Shown here one piece after another: positions 19,548 to 28,416 of a stretch of 64,000 bases of DNA (positions are counted from its first letter, which is position 1; each line of letters starts with the position of its first letter). The notes under the pieces were generated by a model. The model ran no database searches, was not told the origin of the DNA, and was given only the letters and a program-made list of their open reading frames with translations. The translations under genes were made by a program, and so were the position numbers. The DNA is from Chitinophaga filiformis (GTDB taxonomy: Bacteria > Bacteroidota > Bacteroidia > Chitinophagales > Chitinophagaceae), in NCBI RefSeq assembly GCF_023100805.1, contig NZ_CP095855.1:558001-622000 (forward strand). The letters run 5' to 3'.

Positions 19548-20018
19548 TTAAGGCTTCCTTATCCCTGACTCAAGATAAGCAGCCTCAATATCGGTCAGAT
19601 CGGCTTTGACGGGATCGCTATAGCCGTTGTACAGGAAGATCTCCCAGGCATATTTGGGATGGTTGAGATTGATATACAATACCTCACCATTGCCCCTTAT
19701 GAATTGTAATTGCGTGGCACTGGTACTGACAATCTTTACACCTTTACCCGCCAGGTAAGTGCTGTCTTCCAGGAGTGTATTGTTATTCACAGTCTGCAGG
19801 GATGGAAAGCTCTTTTCACCAAAAGCCGCTTTTAAAGATCGCAGTTTATCTCCTGCCGGTCTGAAAATTACCGCAGTTGGTCCTTTTACGATCAATGTAT
19901 TAATAGTATCAATGGTATTACGGGACTGCTCGGAAGCTTGTCCGCATGAAGCCAGCAAAACGGCGGAAAAAAGAAAGAGAAACAACCTGGTCATAGCGAG
20001 CCGGTATAACTTGATCAT
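19548..20018 (-). CDS. Small hypothetical lipoprotein
   Basis: A 156-residue protein with a lipoprotein signal (RLFLFLFSAVLLAS-C). The in-frame ATG at 19994 (MTRLFLFLF...) would give a more compact signal peptide than the ATG at 20018, and either is possible. The mature part has no motif I recognise. It is predicted to be mixed alpha/beta, with YINLNHPKYAWEIFLYNGYSDPVKADLTDIE near the C-terminus. It is upstream of no obvious partner; the LUD gene on the same strand ends at a separate terminator before it. Function unknown. Confidence 0.75.
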   Translation of the reverse strand: MIKLYRLAMTRLFLFLFSAVLLASCGQASEQSRNTIDTINTLIVKGPTAVIFRPAGDKLRSLKAAFGEKSFPSLQTVNNNTLLEDSTYLAGKGVKIVSTSATQLQFIRGNGEVLYINLNHPKYAWEIFLYNGYSDPVKADLTDIEAAYLESGIRKP

Positions 20019-20024
20019 TTAAAA

Positions 20025-20056
20025 GAACAGCGCATGATGAGGATCACGCGCTGTTC
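20025..20056 (-). terminator. Terminator of the rsfS-ftsH-LUD unit
   Basis: Perfect 9-bp arms GAACAGCGC (20025-20033) and GCGCTGTTC (20048-20056) followed by TTTT on the minus strand, 24 nt past the LUD stop. Confidence 0.75.
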
Positions 20057-20079
20057 GAATATGCTTAACAATTAATAAT

Positions 20080-20715
20080 TCATTCATCTACCAGGAACAC
20101 ATACACCTCGCGGGGTCCATGTATGCCTACTACCAGTGTTTTTTCAATGTCTGCGGTACGACTGGGACCGGATGCAAAGTGTATCGACGATGGCAGCTCT
20201 CCCTGGTATTTTTCTTTCAGGCGAGCTATCGCATCTTTCAGATCGAACACCAGCTGGTGCGTATAAGCTATCACAATATGTACCGGTGTATATACCGGCA
20301 ATGCCCTGCCGGACGGCTGCGCTGCACTCAGCACCAGGGTACCTGTGCGTGCTACCAGCAGCTCACAATCTGTGATCGCAGCAGCTGCTGTATGCATATC
20401 TCCTTTGTTAATAAAGGGAAACTGTTGCAACTGGAATGCCTTCATCAGAGACGGCGTCTGGCAATGTACATCCTCCCACTCACGGGAAGCCACCAAAGCC
20501 AGCAGATTATCCAACAACTCATTCCTGCTGGTGCAGAAGATGAACTTACCCTGTAAACGGGCAAACTCTTCTGCGAATTTCATCTCCAGGCCGTCATGCT
20601 CTTTCATAAAAACGGAACTGTTGCCCTCCGAATTCGGGAAGGGCAACTGCACCGATTGACTTAATGCATTTCTTACTCTTTTAAGAATATTTTCCTTGGC
20701 AGGAGATATTTTCAT
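20080..20715 (-). CDS. LUD-domain (LutC/YkgG-like) protein
   Basis: A 211-residue cytosolic protein. The LUD domain is recognised by ELLVARTGTLVLSA (about 133-146), the HIVIAY stretch, and the C-terminal signature FASGPSRTADIEKTLVVGIHGPREVYVFLVDE. LutC is part of the iron-sulfur lactate utilisation complex LutABC, but no lutA or lutB is near. This is the stand-alone form commonly encoded behind ftsH in Bacteroidota. It starts 6 nt after the ftsH stop, so co-expression, perhaps translational coupling, is likely. Its role here is unknown. Confidence 0.88.
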   Translation of the reverse strand: MKISPAKENILKRVRNALSQSVQLPFPNSEGNSSVFMKEHDGLEMKFAEEFARLQGKFIFCTSRNELLDNLLALVASREWEDVHCQTPSLMKAFQLQQFPFINKGDMHTAAAAITDCELLVARTGTLVLSAAQPSGRALPVYTPVHIVIAYTHQLVFDLKDAIARLKEKYQGELPSSIHFASGPSRTADIEKTLVVGIHGPREVYVFLVDE

Positions 20716-20721
20716 ATCAAC

Positions 20722-22752
20722 TTACGCATTAGCAGGAGTGGCAGGAGTAGGAGACGGATTGATGATATCTGTCGGATGTACGCCATCTGTGGTCATACCT
20801 TCCTTGTTTGCGATATGCTCACGGTGTACATCCCATGGACGTTTACCGATCAGTCTTTCCAGGTCTGCCTGGTATAATACTTCTTTTTTCAGCAGTTCCT
20901 GCGCCAGCGCTTTCACATTTTCCAGTTTCTCGGTCAGCAGGTTTTTGGTACGGATATATGCTTTTTCGATCAACAGGCGAACTTCCTCATCGATCATTTT
21001 AGCTGTTTCTTCGGAATAAGGTTTGGTAAATGCCTGATCGCTGTTTGGATCGTAGAAGGACACGTTACCTACTTTATCGTTCATACCATACACCGTTACC
21101 ATTGCATAAGCCATACGGGTGATCACCTGCAGGTCATTCTGCGCACCGGTAGATACCTTACCAAAAACGATGTCTTCCACTGCACGGCCGCCAAGGGTCA
21201 TACAGATATCATCCAATAGCTGTTCGGTATTATAGAGGTATTGTTCTTTCGGCAGATATTGTGCATAACCTAACGCGGCTACACCACGGGGAACGATTGT
21301 AACTTTCACCAGCGGATTAGCATGCTCCAGGTACCAGCCACAGATAGCGTGACCAGCTTCATGGTAAGCGATCACTTCTTTCTCTTCAGGAGAAATGATC
21401 TTGTTTTTCTTTTCCAGACCACCAATTACCCTGTCAACCGCATCGTTAAAGTCTTCCATTTCTACTTCCGTTTTGCCTTTACGGGCAGCGATCAGTGCTG
21501 CTTCGTTACATACGTTGGCAATATCGGCGCCGGCGAAGCCGGGTGTCATGGAAGCCAGTTTTTTAATATCCAGGTTTGGAGAAGTCTTGATCGGTTTCAG
21601 GTGTACGTCAAAGATGGACTCACGACCTGACAGATCCGGTTTGTCGATGGAGATCTGACGGTCGAAACGGCCCGGACGCAGTAACGCGCTATCCAGTACA
21701 TCCGGACGGTTGGTAGCCGCCAGAATGATAATACCGCTATCAGTACCGAAACCATCCATTTCCACCAGTAACTGGTTCAGGGTGTTTTCACGTTCATCAT
21801 TGCTCATCATTACATTCTTTCCTCTTGCACGGCCGATCGCGTCTATTTCGTCGATAAAGATGATACAAGGCGCTTTTTCACGGGCCTGCTTGAACAGGTC
21901 ACGCACACGGCTTGCACCTACACCCACAAACAATTCAACGAAATCAGAACCGGACATGGAGAAGAATGGAACCTGGGCTTCACCTGCCATTGCTTTTGCC
22001 AGCAAGGTCTTACCGGTACCCGGAGGGCCTACCAGCAGGGCGCCCTTAGGGATCTTACCACCCAGCGCAGTGTATTTCTTTGGATTTTTGAGGAAATCAA
22101 CGATTTCCATCACTTCTACTTTCGCCTCATCCAGACCAGCCACATCACTGAAAGTGATATTTACGCGGGTTCCTTTGTCGAAAAGGGTTGCTTTGGATTT
22201 ACCAATGTTGAAGATGCCTCCCGGACCGCCACTGCCACCGGCAGGACCGCCCATTTTACGCATCAGCAATATCCACAGTCCAATCAGTAACACTAATGGT
22301 AACAGTAACTGGATAAATGGTTCGAACCAGCCTTGTCTGTCCTCATAGATCACTTTCACCTGGTCTTCCAGTGGTGTATTTGCCTGGGCCTTGTCCATAT
22401 CAGCCTTGAAGCTTTCCTCGCTACCTATGCTGAAACGGAAATGAGGTCCCTGATTAGCGGCGCCGAAACGGCCTTTGGATACTTTATCGAATTTATCCTC
22501 GTTCAGTCTTTCCTTCTTGATGTAAACCTCTACCGATTTTTTATTCACCACTACCAGCTTGTCTACATCACCTGGTTTCAGATAGTTCACCAGGAATTCC
22601 TGGAAACTTAGCTCTTTAGGCTGGGCACCGAAGTTAAAAAAGTTCATTGCCAGCAAGGCTACCCCGATAAAGGCATAAACCCAGTATATATTGAACTTTG
22701 GTCCTTTCTTTGGCGATTTGTCTCCCTTGTTGAAGTTGTTGCCTCTTTCCAT
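20722..22752 (-). CDS. ftsH: ATP-dependent zinc metalloprotease FtsH
   Basis: A 676-residue membrane-anchored AAA+ protease that degrades misassembled membrane proteins and short-lived regulators. The two N-terminal membrane helices lie near 25-43 and 142-162 with the periplasmic domain between. The AAA module has Walker A GPPGTGKT (about 242-249), Walker [12 protein letters not shown], and the second region of homology [21 protein letters not shown]. The zinc site HEAGH is near 464-468. The C-terminus is Pro/Thr-rich ([16 protein letters not shown]). It lies between rsfS (46 nt upstream) and the LUD gene. Confidence 0.98.
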   Translation of the reverse strand: MERGNNFNKGDKSPKKGPKFNIYWVYAFIGVALLAMNFFNFGAQPKELSFQEFLVNYLKPGDVDKLVVVNKKSVEVYIKKERLNEDKFDKVSKGRFGAANQGPHFRFSIGSEESFKADMDKAQANTPLEDQVKVIYEDRQGWFEPFIQLLLPLVLLIGLWILLMRKMGGPAGGSGGPGGIFNIGKSKATLFDKGTRVNITFSDVAGLDEAKVEVMEIVDFLKNPKKYTALGGKIPKGALLVGPPGTGKTLLAKAMAGEAQVPFFSMSGSDFVELFVGVGASRVRDLFKQAREKAPCIIFIDEIDAIGRARGKNVMMSNDERENTLNQLLVEMDGFGTDSGIIILAATNRPDVLDSALLRPGRFDRQISIDKPDLSGRESIFDVHLKPIKTSPNLDIKKLASMTPGFAGADIANVCNEAALIAARKGKTEVEMEDFNDAVDRVIGGLEKKNKIISPEEKEVIAYHEAGHAICGWYLEHANPLVKVTIVPRGVAALGYAQYLPKEQYLYNTEQLLDDICMTLGGRAVEDIVFGKVSTGAQNDLQVITRMAYAMVTVYGMNDKVGNVSFYDPNSDQAFTKPYSEETAKMIDEEVRLLIEKAYIRTKNLLTEKLENVKALAQELLKKEVLYQADLERLIGKRPWDVHREHIANKEGMTTDGVHPTDIINPSPTPATPANA

Positions 22753-22798
22753 AATCTTACGATCCTTTTTTAAGGATGTCGGTAATAGTTAAAAGTTA

Positions 22799-23206
22799 TT
22801 AGTTTGTATCATTATGCTCCATTCGTTCTGCATCACTCCACATGTCCTCCAGACCATAGAACTGTCTGGTTTCAGGTTGGAATACATGCACCACTACATT
22901 CACATAATCTACCAGTATCCATTGTTGTGCGGTAAATCCCTCGTGCTTGTAAGGTTGCTCGCCGATATGCTGCGACACTTGGTCTTCCACGAAGTCGGCT
23001 ATAGCCCTCACCTGTGTATTGGAGTTAGCCTCACATATAACAAAGAAATCAGCCACAGCTTCAGGAATCTGGCGCAGATCCAGGGAAACAATATTCTCTC
23101 CCTTTTTCTCCTGGATGGCCTTGATGATGGTGGAAAAAATCTCGCTTTCTCTACTCAAGCGCGTTAACGCTTTCTTTCTCGTACTCAGAACGGTTAAGGG
23201 TGCCAA
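22799..23206 (-). CDS. rsfS: Ribosomal silencing factor RsfS
   Basis: A 135-residue RsfS/Iojap protein that binds uL14 and blocks subunit joining when nutrients are scarce. Core motifs are IVSLDLRQIPEAVADFFVICEANSNTQVRAIADFVED and WILVDYVNVVVHVFQPETRQFYGLEDMWSDAE. The first codon at 23206 is TTG, with no suitable ATG upstream of the conserved region. A TATTTTTA -7 box at 23223-23230 leaves only a short leader, which supports this start. It opens the rsfS-ftsH-LUD run and diverges from birA. Confidence 0.93.
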   Translation of the reverse strand: MAPLTVLSTRKKALTRLSRESEIFSTIIKAIQEKKGENIVSLDLRQIPEAVADFFVICEANSNTQVRAIADFVEDQVSQHIGEQPYKHEGFTAQQWILVDYVNVVVHVFQPETRQFYGLEDMWSDAERMEHNDTN

Positions 23207-23222
23207 TAAAATCTCTTTTGGT

Positions 23223-23230
23223 TAAAAATA
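23223..23230 (-). promoter_or_regulatory. -7 box of rsfS
   Basis: Minus-strand TATTTTTA (TAnnTTTA), 16 nt upstream of the TTG start codon of rsfS. Confidence 0.45.
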
Positions 23231-23412
23231 GTCTTTAATTGTCAAAATTACTAAAGAAGGAGCAAATAAACGCCGGAAGATGATATTGTTACAATATGTA
23301 ATAATCCATGATGTGCAGGACTTTAACGCCTATAAATCATACACTTGTCTAATACCCTCGCTCCGCTGCCGGCGCCTGTCCGAATGTTAAGAAAAAGATA
23401 AAATGATTTACT

Positions 23413-24192
23413 TTGCTGCGTCAAAACAAATCAGAAAAGAATTTTCCCGTGATCGGACAGCCATTATACATTTTAGACACAGTAGACAGCACCAATAACT
23501 ATGCCATGGAGCAGGTAAATACAGGGCAGGTGACACCCGGTACAGCCTGGTTCGCTTTGGAGCAAACTGCAGGAAAAGGACAACGCGGCAAGCAGTGGTT
23601 CTCCCCTCCGGGAGAAAACATTATACTGACTATTGCCCTGCAACCCGGCATGCTGCCACTTTCCAGGCAGTTCATGCTAAGCGCGGCAGTAGCACTCGGT
23701 GTTTACGACTGGTTCAGCAAATACGCCGGTGATGAAACCGCTATCAAATGGAGCAATGATATTTACTGGCGTGACAGAAAGGCAGGAGGTATCCTGATAG
23801 AAAACGTATTACGTGGCAACACATGGCAATATGCCATTACAGGCATGGGCATCAACCTTAACCAGACCGCTTTCCCCTCACATCTGCCCAACCCGGTATC
23901 CCTGAAGCAGATCACCGGCAAAACCTGGGACGCAATTGAGCTGACACGCGATCTCTGCGCCTGCCTGGAAGAAAGGCTGAAGCTGCTTCATCCTGCTCAT
24001 TACGACAGCCTGCTGGAGGCCTACAAAAGTAAACTCTTCCGCTTCGGACAATCCGGCACCTATCGTATGAATGGCGAATACTTTGAGGGCATCATCCGTG
24101 ACGTGCTCCCCGATGGTAAATTATGCCTGGAGAAAGACGGGGAAGTCCTGCAGCTGGGCTTTGGCGAGCTTGAGTTCATCATTGTGAAATGA
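23413..24192 (+). CDS. birA: Biotin--[acetyl-CoA-carboxylase] ligase
   Basis: A biotin protein ligase of about 259 residues, without an N-terminal repressor helix-turn-helix. It joins biotin to the biotin carboxyl carrier protein through biotinyl-AMP. Motifs: DTVDSTNNYAMEQ (about 20-32), EQTAGKGQRGKQWFSPPGENI (about 54-74), KWSNDIYWRDRKAGGILIEN (about 116-135) and GMGINLNQ. The frame has no ATG before the conserved region. It may begin at TTG 23413, or at GTG 23449, twelve codons later, which fits the usual short N-terminus. The 3' end overlaps the convergent GT39 gene by 14 bp. Confidence 0.94.
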   Translation: MLRQNKSEKNFPVIGQPLYILDTVDSTNNYAMEQVNTGQVTPGTAWFALEQTAGKGQRGKQWFSPPGENIILTIALQPGMLPLSRQFMLSAAVALGVYDWFSKYAGDETAIKWSNDIYWRDRKAGGILIENVLRGNTWQYAITGMGINLNQTAFPSHLPNPVSLKQITGKTWDAIELTRDLCACLEERLKLLHPAHYDSLLEAYKSKLFRFGQSGTYRMNGEYFEGIIRDVLPDGKLCLEKDGEVLQLGFGELEFIIVK

Positions 24193-25732
24193 CCTGTGGC
24201 CAGGCTCTGAATGCAGCCTGCTCTTCCAGCTGCCACTGCCTTAATTTTTTCGGAAAAACAGGCGAAATTCCTTTTACTAGGTAAATCCCGGTGCCATATT
24301 CCCGTGCCAGCGGGTGACTGATCTGTCCGGTTTTAACATAGCCGGACGCATATTTACGGACATACTCCCCCGGCTCGTCTCCAACTATGATCAGGTAATG
24401 CAGTGTATCCGTATTGGGAAACCAGAATATATAGTCAGCGTTAAAAGTAACGGCACAACTGACTTTTCCGCCCGCGTAGTAATTGATAGCTCCTGCCTGA
24501 CCATAATTGTCGCAAAGGATCAGCGTGTTCTTCCGTTCACTTACGGGCACTGTTTCGTAAGCCTGTACAGTTAATCCAGCCAGCTCCCGCCAACCAAGCA
24601 TATCTGCAAAGTCCTGCGGCATGGAATGCAGCTTTCCATCCTCCCATTTTGTGAGTACCTCCCGTTGCCCCGGCGTCATAGACCGTTCCAATTGATGAGG
24701 TTCCATCACCGGAAATATCATCCTGAAAAATATCAGTGTTGGCGTCATGATCAATGGCAGGCATAACCACTTCAGCCAGCCATACAGCGTCGAGGGCCTG
24801 GAAAAAAGCCGTTCCCAATAAACACTTCCAAGGGCAATCAACACAGGATAGAGTCCCAGCGCATAGTAAGCCTTCGCCTTCAGGTAGACAAATAACACCA
24901 TTACGAACAGGAATGTCCATCCAATAAAACGGTAAGGCTTAAAAGGTGCATACCTCGCAAATCCAACCAGGGCGGCTCCCCACACCAGCGTTCCCAACAG
25001 GAAAAACAACAGTTGCTCTACTACGAAACCCAACCGGTCTACATTCACCAGCTGTGTGCTGGCCAGCTCTTTCATATGATGGATAACAGGCAGGCCATTC
25101 ATGATCTGCCAGATCACATTGGGCAATGCCATTAGCAAGGCTATCAGCAAGCCGCCATACAGATATCTGTTCAGCAGGATCTTTCGTTGGGATGAAAGCA
25201 GTAAGGCTGGTAATAAACCCGCTGCCAGGAACAGGATATTGTATTTATTCAGGAATGCAATTCCAAAGGTAGCGCCCAGCCACAATAATATGGGCGATGC
25301 ACCAGTCCTTATATAAAGCACTAACAGGTAAAAGACCACTGTCCAGCTCAATATATCGAAGCTGTTAGGCTGATACAACATATTGACCCTCGACATGGAA
25401 GAGCAGATAAATACCACTGCCGCAAGCAGCTGGGCATACCATCCGCCATTCAGTAATTCCACCAGTTTCCAGACGATCAGCATCGTCAGGGCACCAAACA
25501 GCGCGGGAAAGAACCTCACCCAGAATACGCCGCCCCCCAGCCATTTAATAAGCAGGGAAAGGAATGCTGTAAATGGAGGAACTGACAGGTAACCCGCCGC
25601 CAGGTGATTGGCCTGATCAAGATGCAGGAACTCATCCCTGTGAAGGTCATAAGCCGGGTGAATGATAAGAAAATGGAATACCAGTTTGAACAACAGAACC
25701 AGTAATAGCAACAGGTAAAAGCGTCTGGGCAT
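24179..25732 (-). CDS. GT39/ArnT-like membrane glycosyltransferase
   Basis: A polytopic inner-membrane protein of 517 residues with about ten or more helices in the first 370 residues and a soluble C-terminal part. The N-terminal HPAYDLHRDEFLHLDQA carries the acidic Asp-Glu pair in the first periplasmic loop typical of dolichyl-phosphate-mannose-type (PMT/ArnT) glycosyltransferases. Members transfer a sugar from a polyprenyl phosphate to proteins or lipids; the acceptor here is unknown. The ATG at 25732 (MPRRFYLLLLLV) is preferred to an upstream GTG at 25741. A 17-bp inverted repeat lies in its leader. It diverges from an AraC-type gene. Confidence 0.87.
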   Translation of the reverse strand: MPRRFYLLLLLVLLFKLVFHFLIIHPAYDLHRDEFLHLDQANHLAAGYLSVPPFTAFLSLLIKWLGGGVFWVRFFPALFGALTMLIVWKLVELLNGGWYAQLLAAVVFICSSMSRVNMLYQPNSFDILSWTVVFYLLVLYIRTGASPILLWLGATFGIAFLNKYNILFLAAGLLPALLLSSQRKILLNRYLYGGLLIALLMALPNVIWQIMNGLPVIHHMKELASTQLVNVDRLGFVVEQLLFFLLGTLVWGAALVGFARYAPFKPYRFIGWTFLFVMVLFVYLKAKAYYALGLYPVLIALGSVYWERLFSRPSTLYGWLKWLCLPLIMTPTLIFFRMIFPVMEPHQLERSMTPGQREVLTKWEDGKLHSMPQDFADMLGWRELAGLTVQAYETVPVSERKNTLILCDNYGQAGAINYYAGGKVSCAVTFNADYIFWFPNTDTLHYLIIVGDEPGEYVRKYASGYVKTGQISHPLAREYGTGIYLVKGISPVFPKKLRQWQLEEQAAFRAWPQVISQ

Positions 25733-25765
25733 TGAAAGCACTGAGATATCAGATTAAAAAAAGAA

Positions 25766-25822
25766 GGATTACATGTTATCATCGCTACAGCTCATAGGTA
25801 AGGGTATGATAACATGTAATCC
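25766..25822. repeat. 17-bp perfect inverted repeat in the GT39-AraC intergenic region
   Basis: GGATTACATGTTATCAT at 25766-25782 is mirrored exactly at 25806-25822 with a 23-nt spacer. In the minus-strand RNA it is followed by CTTCTTTTTTTAAT, so it looks like a terminator or attenuator about 34 nt before the GT39 start. No minus-strand gene lies upstream for it to terminate. It could instead be a DNA site for a dimeric regulator. The rest of the 25742-26102 gap holds AT-rich sequence and the AraC promoter. Confidence 0.8.
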
Positions 25823-26090
25823 GTTATAATATCATCTTGTACTGCAAATAGATAGTTGGTTAAATAGGCAGTTCATCAAAAAGACCAGTTGATGAGAACA
25901 AGATTTTGGTTGATAAAGGTTAGCTCCAAGTTGTGAAATATTTGTTAATTTATCAAATCAAAAAATGCAACTTTGATACAAACCGTCTCTGTCAGCTGCC
26001 CTTAAAACCATCTAACCTGCCATATCTCCGCACATCATGCCATCTCCCACATGTGCTTACATTAGCATATGGTTAGCATTCCTCTTTTTG

Positions 26091-26098
26091 TAACTTTA
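26091..26098 (+). promoter_or_regulatory. -7 box of the AraC gene, apparent leaderless start
   Basis: TAACTTTA (TAnnTTTA) ends exactly 4 nt before the ATG at 26103, as at porZ and the lipoprotein at 31961. Confidence 0.5.
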
Positions 26099-26102
26099 CT
26101 AC

Positions 26103-27047
26103 ATGCCCTCCGTAAACAGCAAGAATAACAGTTCTGTTCATCGTAAGAAGCTGAAAATCAGCGATGACATGTCACAGGTAAGTGTTGGCCAGGAGAACCC
26201 GCCCAAGGTACCGACAAAGAGTGCCTTTTCCATTCATTCCCGTTCAACCAACCCTTGCCGGGAATATATCTCCGCCAGCAGAAGGGATTACTATAAAATT
26301 TCCCTTATCACCAAAGGTGGAGGTATACTGACACTGGGAGACCGTACCTATGTGATTAAGGCGCCTGCTATGGTGTTCATCAATCCACTGGAGCCAAAAA
26401 CCTGGCAGCCGGAAGGCGAGCAGGATGGCTACTACTGCATGTTTACGGAACATCTTTTTGAAACAGAGCGACGCTATCGCGATGAATTGCTGCATTATCC
26501 GCTGTTCCAGACCGGCGCCAATTGTGTACTCAATTTGACAGAACAACAGGGAGAAGACCTGCTGGACCTGTTTAAACGGCTATGCAAAGAGAATAAGGAA
26601 GGAGATGCCTACCGGCTGGAGGCGATCACTATTTACCTGCAGTTACTGTTACTGGAGTCAAAAAGAATAGGGGTGGGTGAATTTGTGCCTCAGCGAACGC
26701 TCACTACAGCACAGTTATTGGCAGAACGCTTTATAGATACCCTGGAAAAGCAATTTCCCATTACTTCAGAACAGGAGCAGGTACATTTGAAAACAGCCAG
26801 CGATTTCGCGCTGAAACTCAATGTTCATCCCAATCACCTGAATGCAACAATAAAAAGGGTTACAGGACGTACCACCAGCGAGCATATCCGCCAGCGCATC
26901 CTGCTGGAAGCAAGATTACTGCTGCTGCATACCGAGTGGCCTATTGCTATCATTGCGCATTGCCTGGGATTTGAGGAACCTGCGAGTTTTTCTCACTTCT
27001 TCAAAAGCCAGACAGGACATACGCCGCATACGTTCAGAACACTGTAA
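26103..27047 (+). CDS. AraC-family transcriptional regulator
   Basis: A 314-residue cytosolic regulator. Residues about 45-200 form a cupin-like sensor domain (YYKISLITKGGGILTLGDRTYVIKAPAMVFINPLEP). The C-terminal 100 residues are an AraC/XylS double helix-turn-helix (FALKLNVHPNHLNATIKRVTGRTTSEHIRQRILLEARLLLLHTEWPIAIIAHCLGFEEPASFSHFFKSQTGHTPHTFR). The first 40 residues are a polar, probably disordered extension. It diverges from the GT39 gene, so it may control that gene (inference). The start at 26103 follows a -7 box by 4 nt; an in-frame ATG at 26169 (MSQVSVG) would remove most of the extension. Confidence 0.93.
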   Translation: MPSVNSKNNSSVHRKKLKISDDMSQVSVGQENPPKVPTKSAFSIHSRSTNPCREYISASRRDYYKISLITKGGGILTLGDRTYVIKAPAMVFINPLEPKTWQPEGEQDGYYCMFTEHLFETERRYRDELLHYPLFQTGANCVLNLTEQQGEDLLDLFKRLCKENKEGDAYRLEAITIYLQLLLLESKRIGVGEFVPQRTLTTAQLLAERFIDTLEKQFPITSEQEQVHLKTASDFALKLNVHPNHLNATIKRVTGRTTSEHIRQRILLEARLLLLHTEWPIAIIAHCLGFEEPASFSHFFKSQTGHTPHTFRTL

Positions 27048-27090
27048 AAGAACATTGTACCCTATTTACTAAACGACACTTCACTATACA

Positions 27091-27116
27091 AAAACAGCTC
27101 CTCACGGAGCTGTTTT
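27091..27116. terminator. Bidirectional terminator between the AraC gene and the SUI1-like gene
   Basis: Perfect arms AAAACAGCTCC / GGAGCTGTTTT with a TCAC loop, flanked by A and T runs so that it works in both directions. It lies between convergent genes. Confidence 0.8.
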
Positions 27117-27167
27117 AAATTTAAGATATCATACGCCGGCCAGGTCTGTCTTTGTCCTGCGCCTTCT

Positions 27168-27500
27168 TTATTTCGCTTTATATCCCCAGTCCTGCAGCCA
27201 TTTCACCACTTTCTCTTTATAGTCTCCCTGTATCAGGATCTGACCGTCTTTTGCACTACCACCCGTACCACACTTTGTTTTCAGTTCCTTTCCCAGTTTT
27301 TCCAGGTCTTCTGTCTTACCGATAAATCCATCTACCAAAGTCACCACCTTACCTGCGCGTTGTTTGGTGTCCAGTTTCACCCTTAGTTGCTGTTGGGCAG
27401 GAGGCAGGGTATCTGTTTCTTCCGGTTCATTGCTTTCCTGCCTGAAATCAGGATCAGTGGAGTAGACGATACCGCCGGTGTTCGTTTTCTTCTTTGACAT
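27168..27500 (-). CDS. SUI1/eIF1-like translation factor (YciH type)
   Basis: A 110-residue basic protein. The C-terminal SUI1 fold is clear: RVKLDTKQRAGKVVTLVDGFIG, LEKLGKELKTKCGTGGSAKDGQILIQGDYKEKVVKWLQDWGYKAK, including the family's TKCGTGGS and IQGD motifs. The first 40 residues are a polar tail. Eukaryotic eIF1 checks start codons. Bacterial YciH homologues affect initiation fidelity and stress-time translation, but their exact role is unsettled. It is the last gene of a run nadC, lipid kinase, SUI1 on the minus strand, 10 nt after the kinase stop. Confidence 0.92.
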   Translation of the reverse strand: MSKKKTNTGGIVYSTDPDFRQESNEPEETDTLPPAQQQLRVKLDTKQRAGKVVTLVDGFIGKTEDLEKLGKELKTKCGTGGSAKDGQILIQGDYKEKVVKWLQDWGYKAK

Positions 27501-27510
27501 AACAGTAATT

Positions 27511-28395
27511 TTAGGTTCGGTTAACGATTACCTGCAAAGCGGCAGGATGGATCCGGAAGGCGACTTTGCCATCTTCCTTGAGTGGCACTGCGTCTCCATC
27601 CACCTGCAGATGTTGCAGTTCTTTGCTTTTTACAACAATTGTTTCCCCTGTATAATGTTGCATATAACGGGTCTTATCAATATTGCCCAGCAATGAGTAT
27701 AGTCCGATCGGGATAAGTCCAAGGAATTTGATTGGAGGTACCACACAAAGGTCCAGCTTACCATCAAATACGTTTGCCGTAGGAGCCAGCTTGAATTCGT
27801 AGCCAAACTGGTTGCCATTTGCCACCGTCAGCAGGAAAGCCCTTTCCTGCAGGCTTTTGCCATCAACGTCTATTTCATACGAAGGTCCTTTGTAACTATT
27901 AAAGCTCTTAATGACCAGCTTTGCATATCCCCACAGACCACGTTTGGTCTTATGACGGAACTGATCGGCAACGAGCGCGTCAAACCCCACACCGGCATTA
28001 CTCAGGAACAGGTATTCATTGGCATATCCTACGTCAATTGCCTGGCGCCTGCCATCGGCAATCACTTCCAGTGCACGGGATACTTTCAACGGTATCTTCA
28101 GGGCTCTTGCCAGGCCATTACCGCTTCCCAGGGGGATAATTGCCAGGGCGGTATCGCTTCCCACCAGTCCCTGCGCTATTTCATTTATAGAGCCATCGCC
28201 CCCCACAGCTACTACAGTGTCCGTTCCGTTGGCCACAGCGGCTTTCGCCAGGTCGGTGCCATGCCCCAGGTATTCCAGGTGCGTTATCTCCACAGAAAAA
28301 GCTTTCGGAGTTAAATACCTCCTGATAATACCCTCCAGGCGTTTCTCTCTGTCTGTGCCTGCCTTCCGGTTTATGATGAATAGAATCTTTCTCAA
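27511..28395 (-). CDS. Diacylglycerol kinase-family lipid kinase (YegS/DgkB-like)
   Basis: A 294-residue cytosolic lipid kinase of the DAGK catalytic superfamily, using ATP to phosphorylate diacylglycerol or a related lipid at the membrane. Motifs: N-terminal ILFIINRKAGT, VVAVGGDGSINEIAQGL (about 62-78) with the nucleotide-binding GGDG, IPLGSGNGLARAL (about 87-99), and FLLTVANGNQFGYEFKLAPTANVFDGKLDLCVV. In a Bacteroidota with likely sphingolipids, sphingosine or ceramide is another possible substrate. It lies between nadC (21 nt) and the SUI1 gene (10 nt). Confidence 0.92.
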   Translation of the reverse strand: MRKILFIINRKAGTDREKRLEGIIRRYLTPKAFSVEITHLEYLGHGTDLAKAAVANGTDTVVAVGGDGSINEIAQGLVGSDTALAIIPLGSGNGLARALKIPLKVSRALEVIADGRRQAIDVGYANEYLFLSNAGVGFDALVADQFRHKTKRGLWGYAKLVIKSFNSYKGPSYEIDVDGKSLQERAFLLTVANGNQFGYEFKLAPTANVFDGKLDLCVVPPIKFLGLIPIGLYSLLGNIDKTRYMQHYTGETIVVKSKELQHLQVDGDAVPLKEDGKVAFRIHPAALQVIVNRT

Positions 28396-28416
28396 CGTTA
28401 GGGATATTGTATTTGA

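Noticed and set aside
19349..19609. 86-codon plus-strand frame between lpxH and the small lipoprotein
   Set aside because: It overlaps the end of a real gene and shows no motif or promoter of its own.
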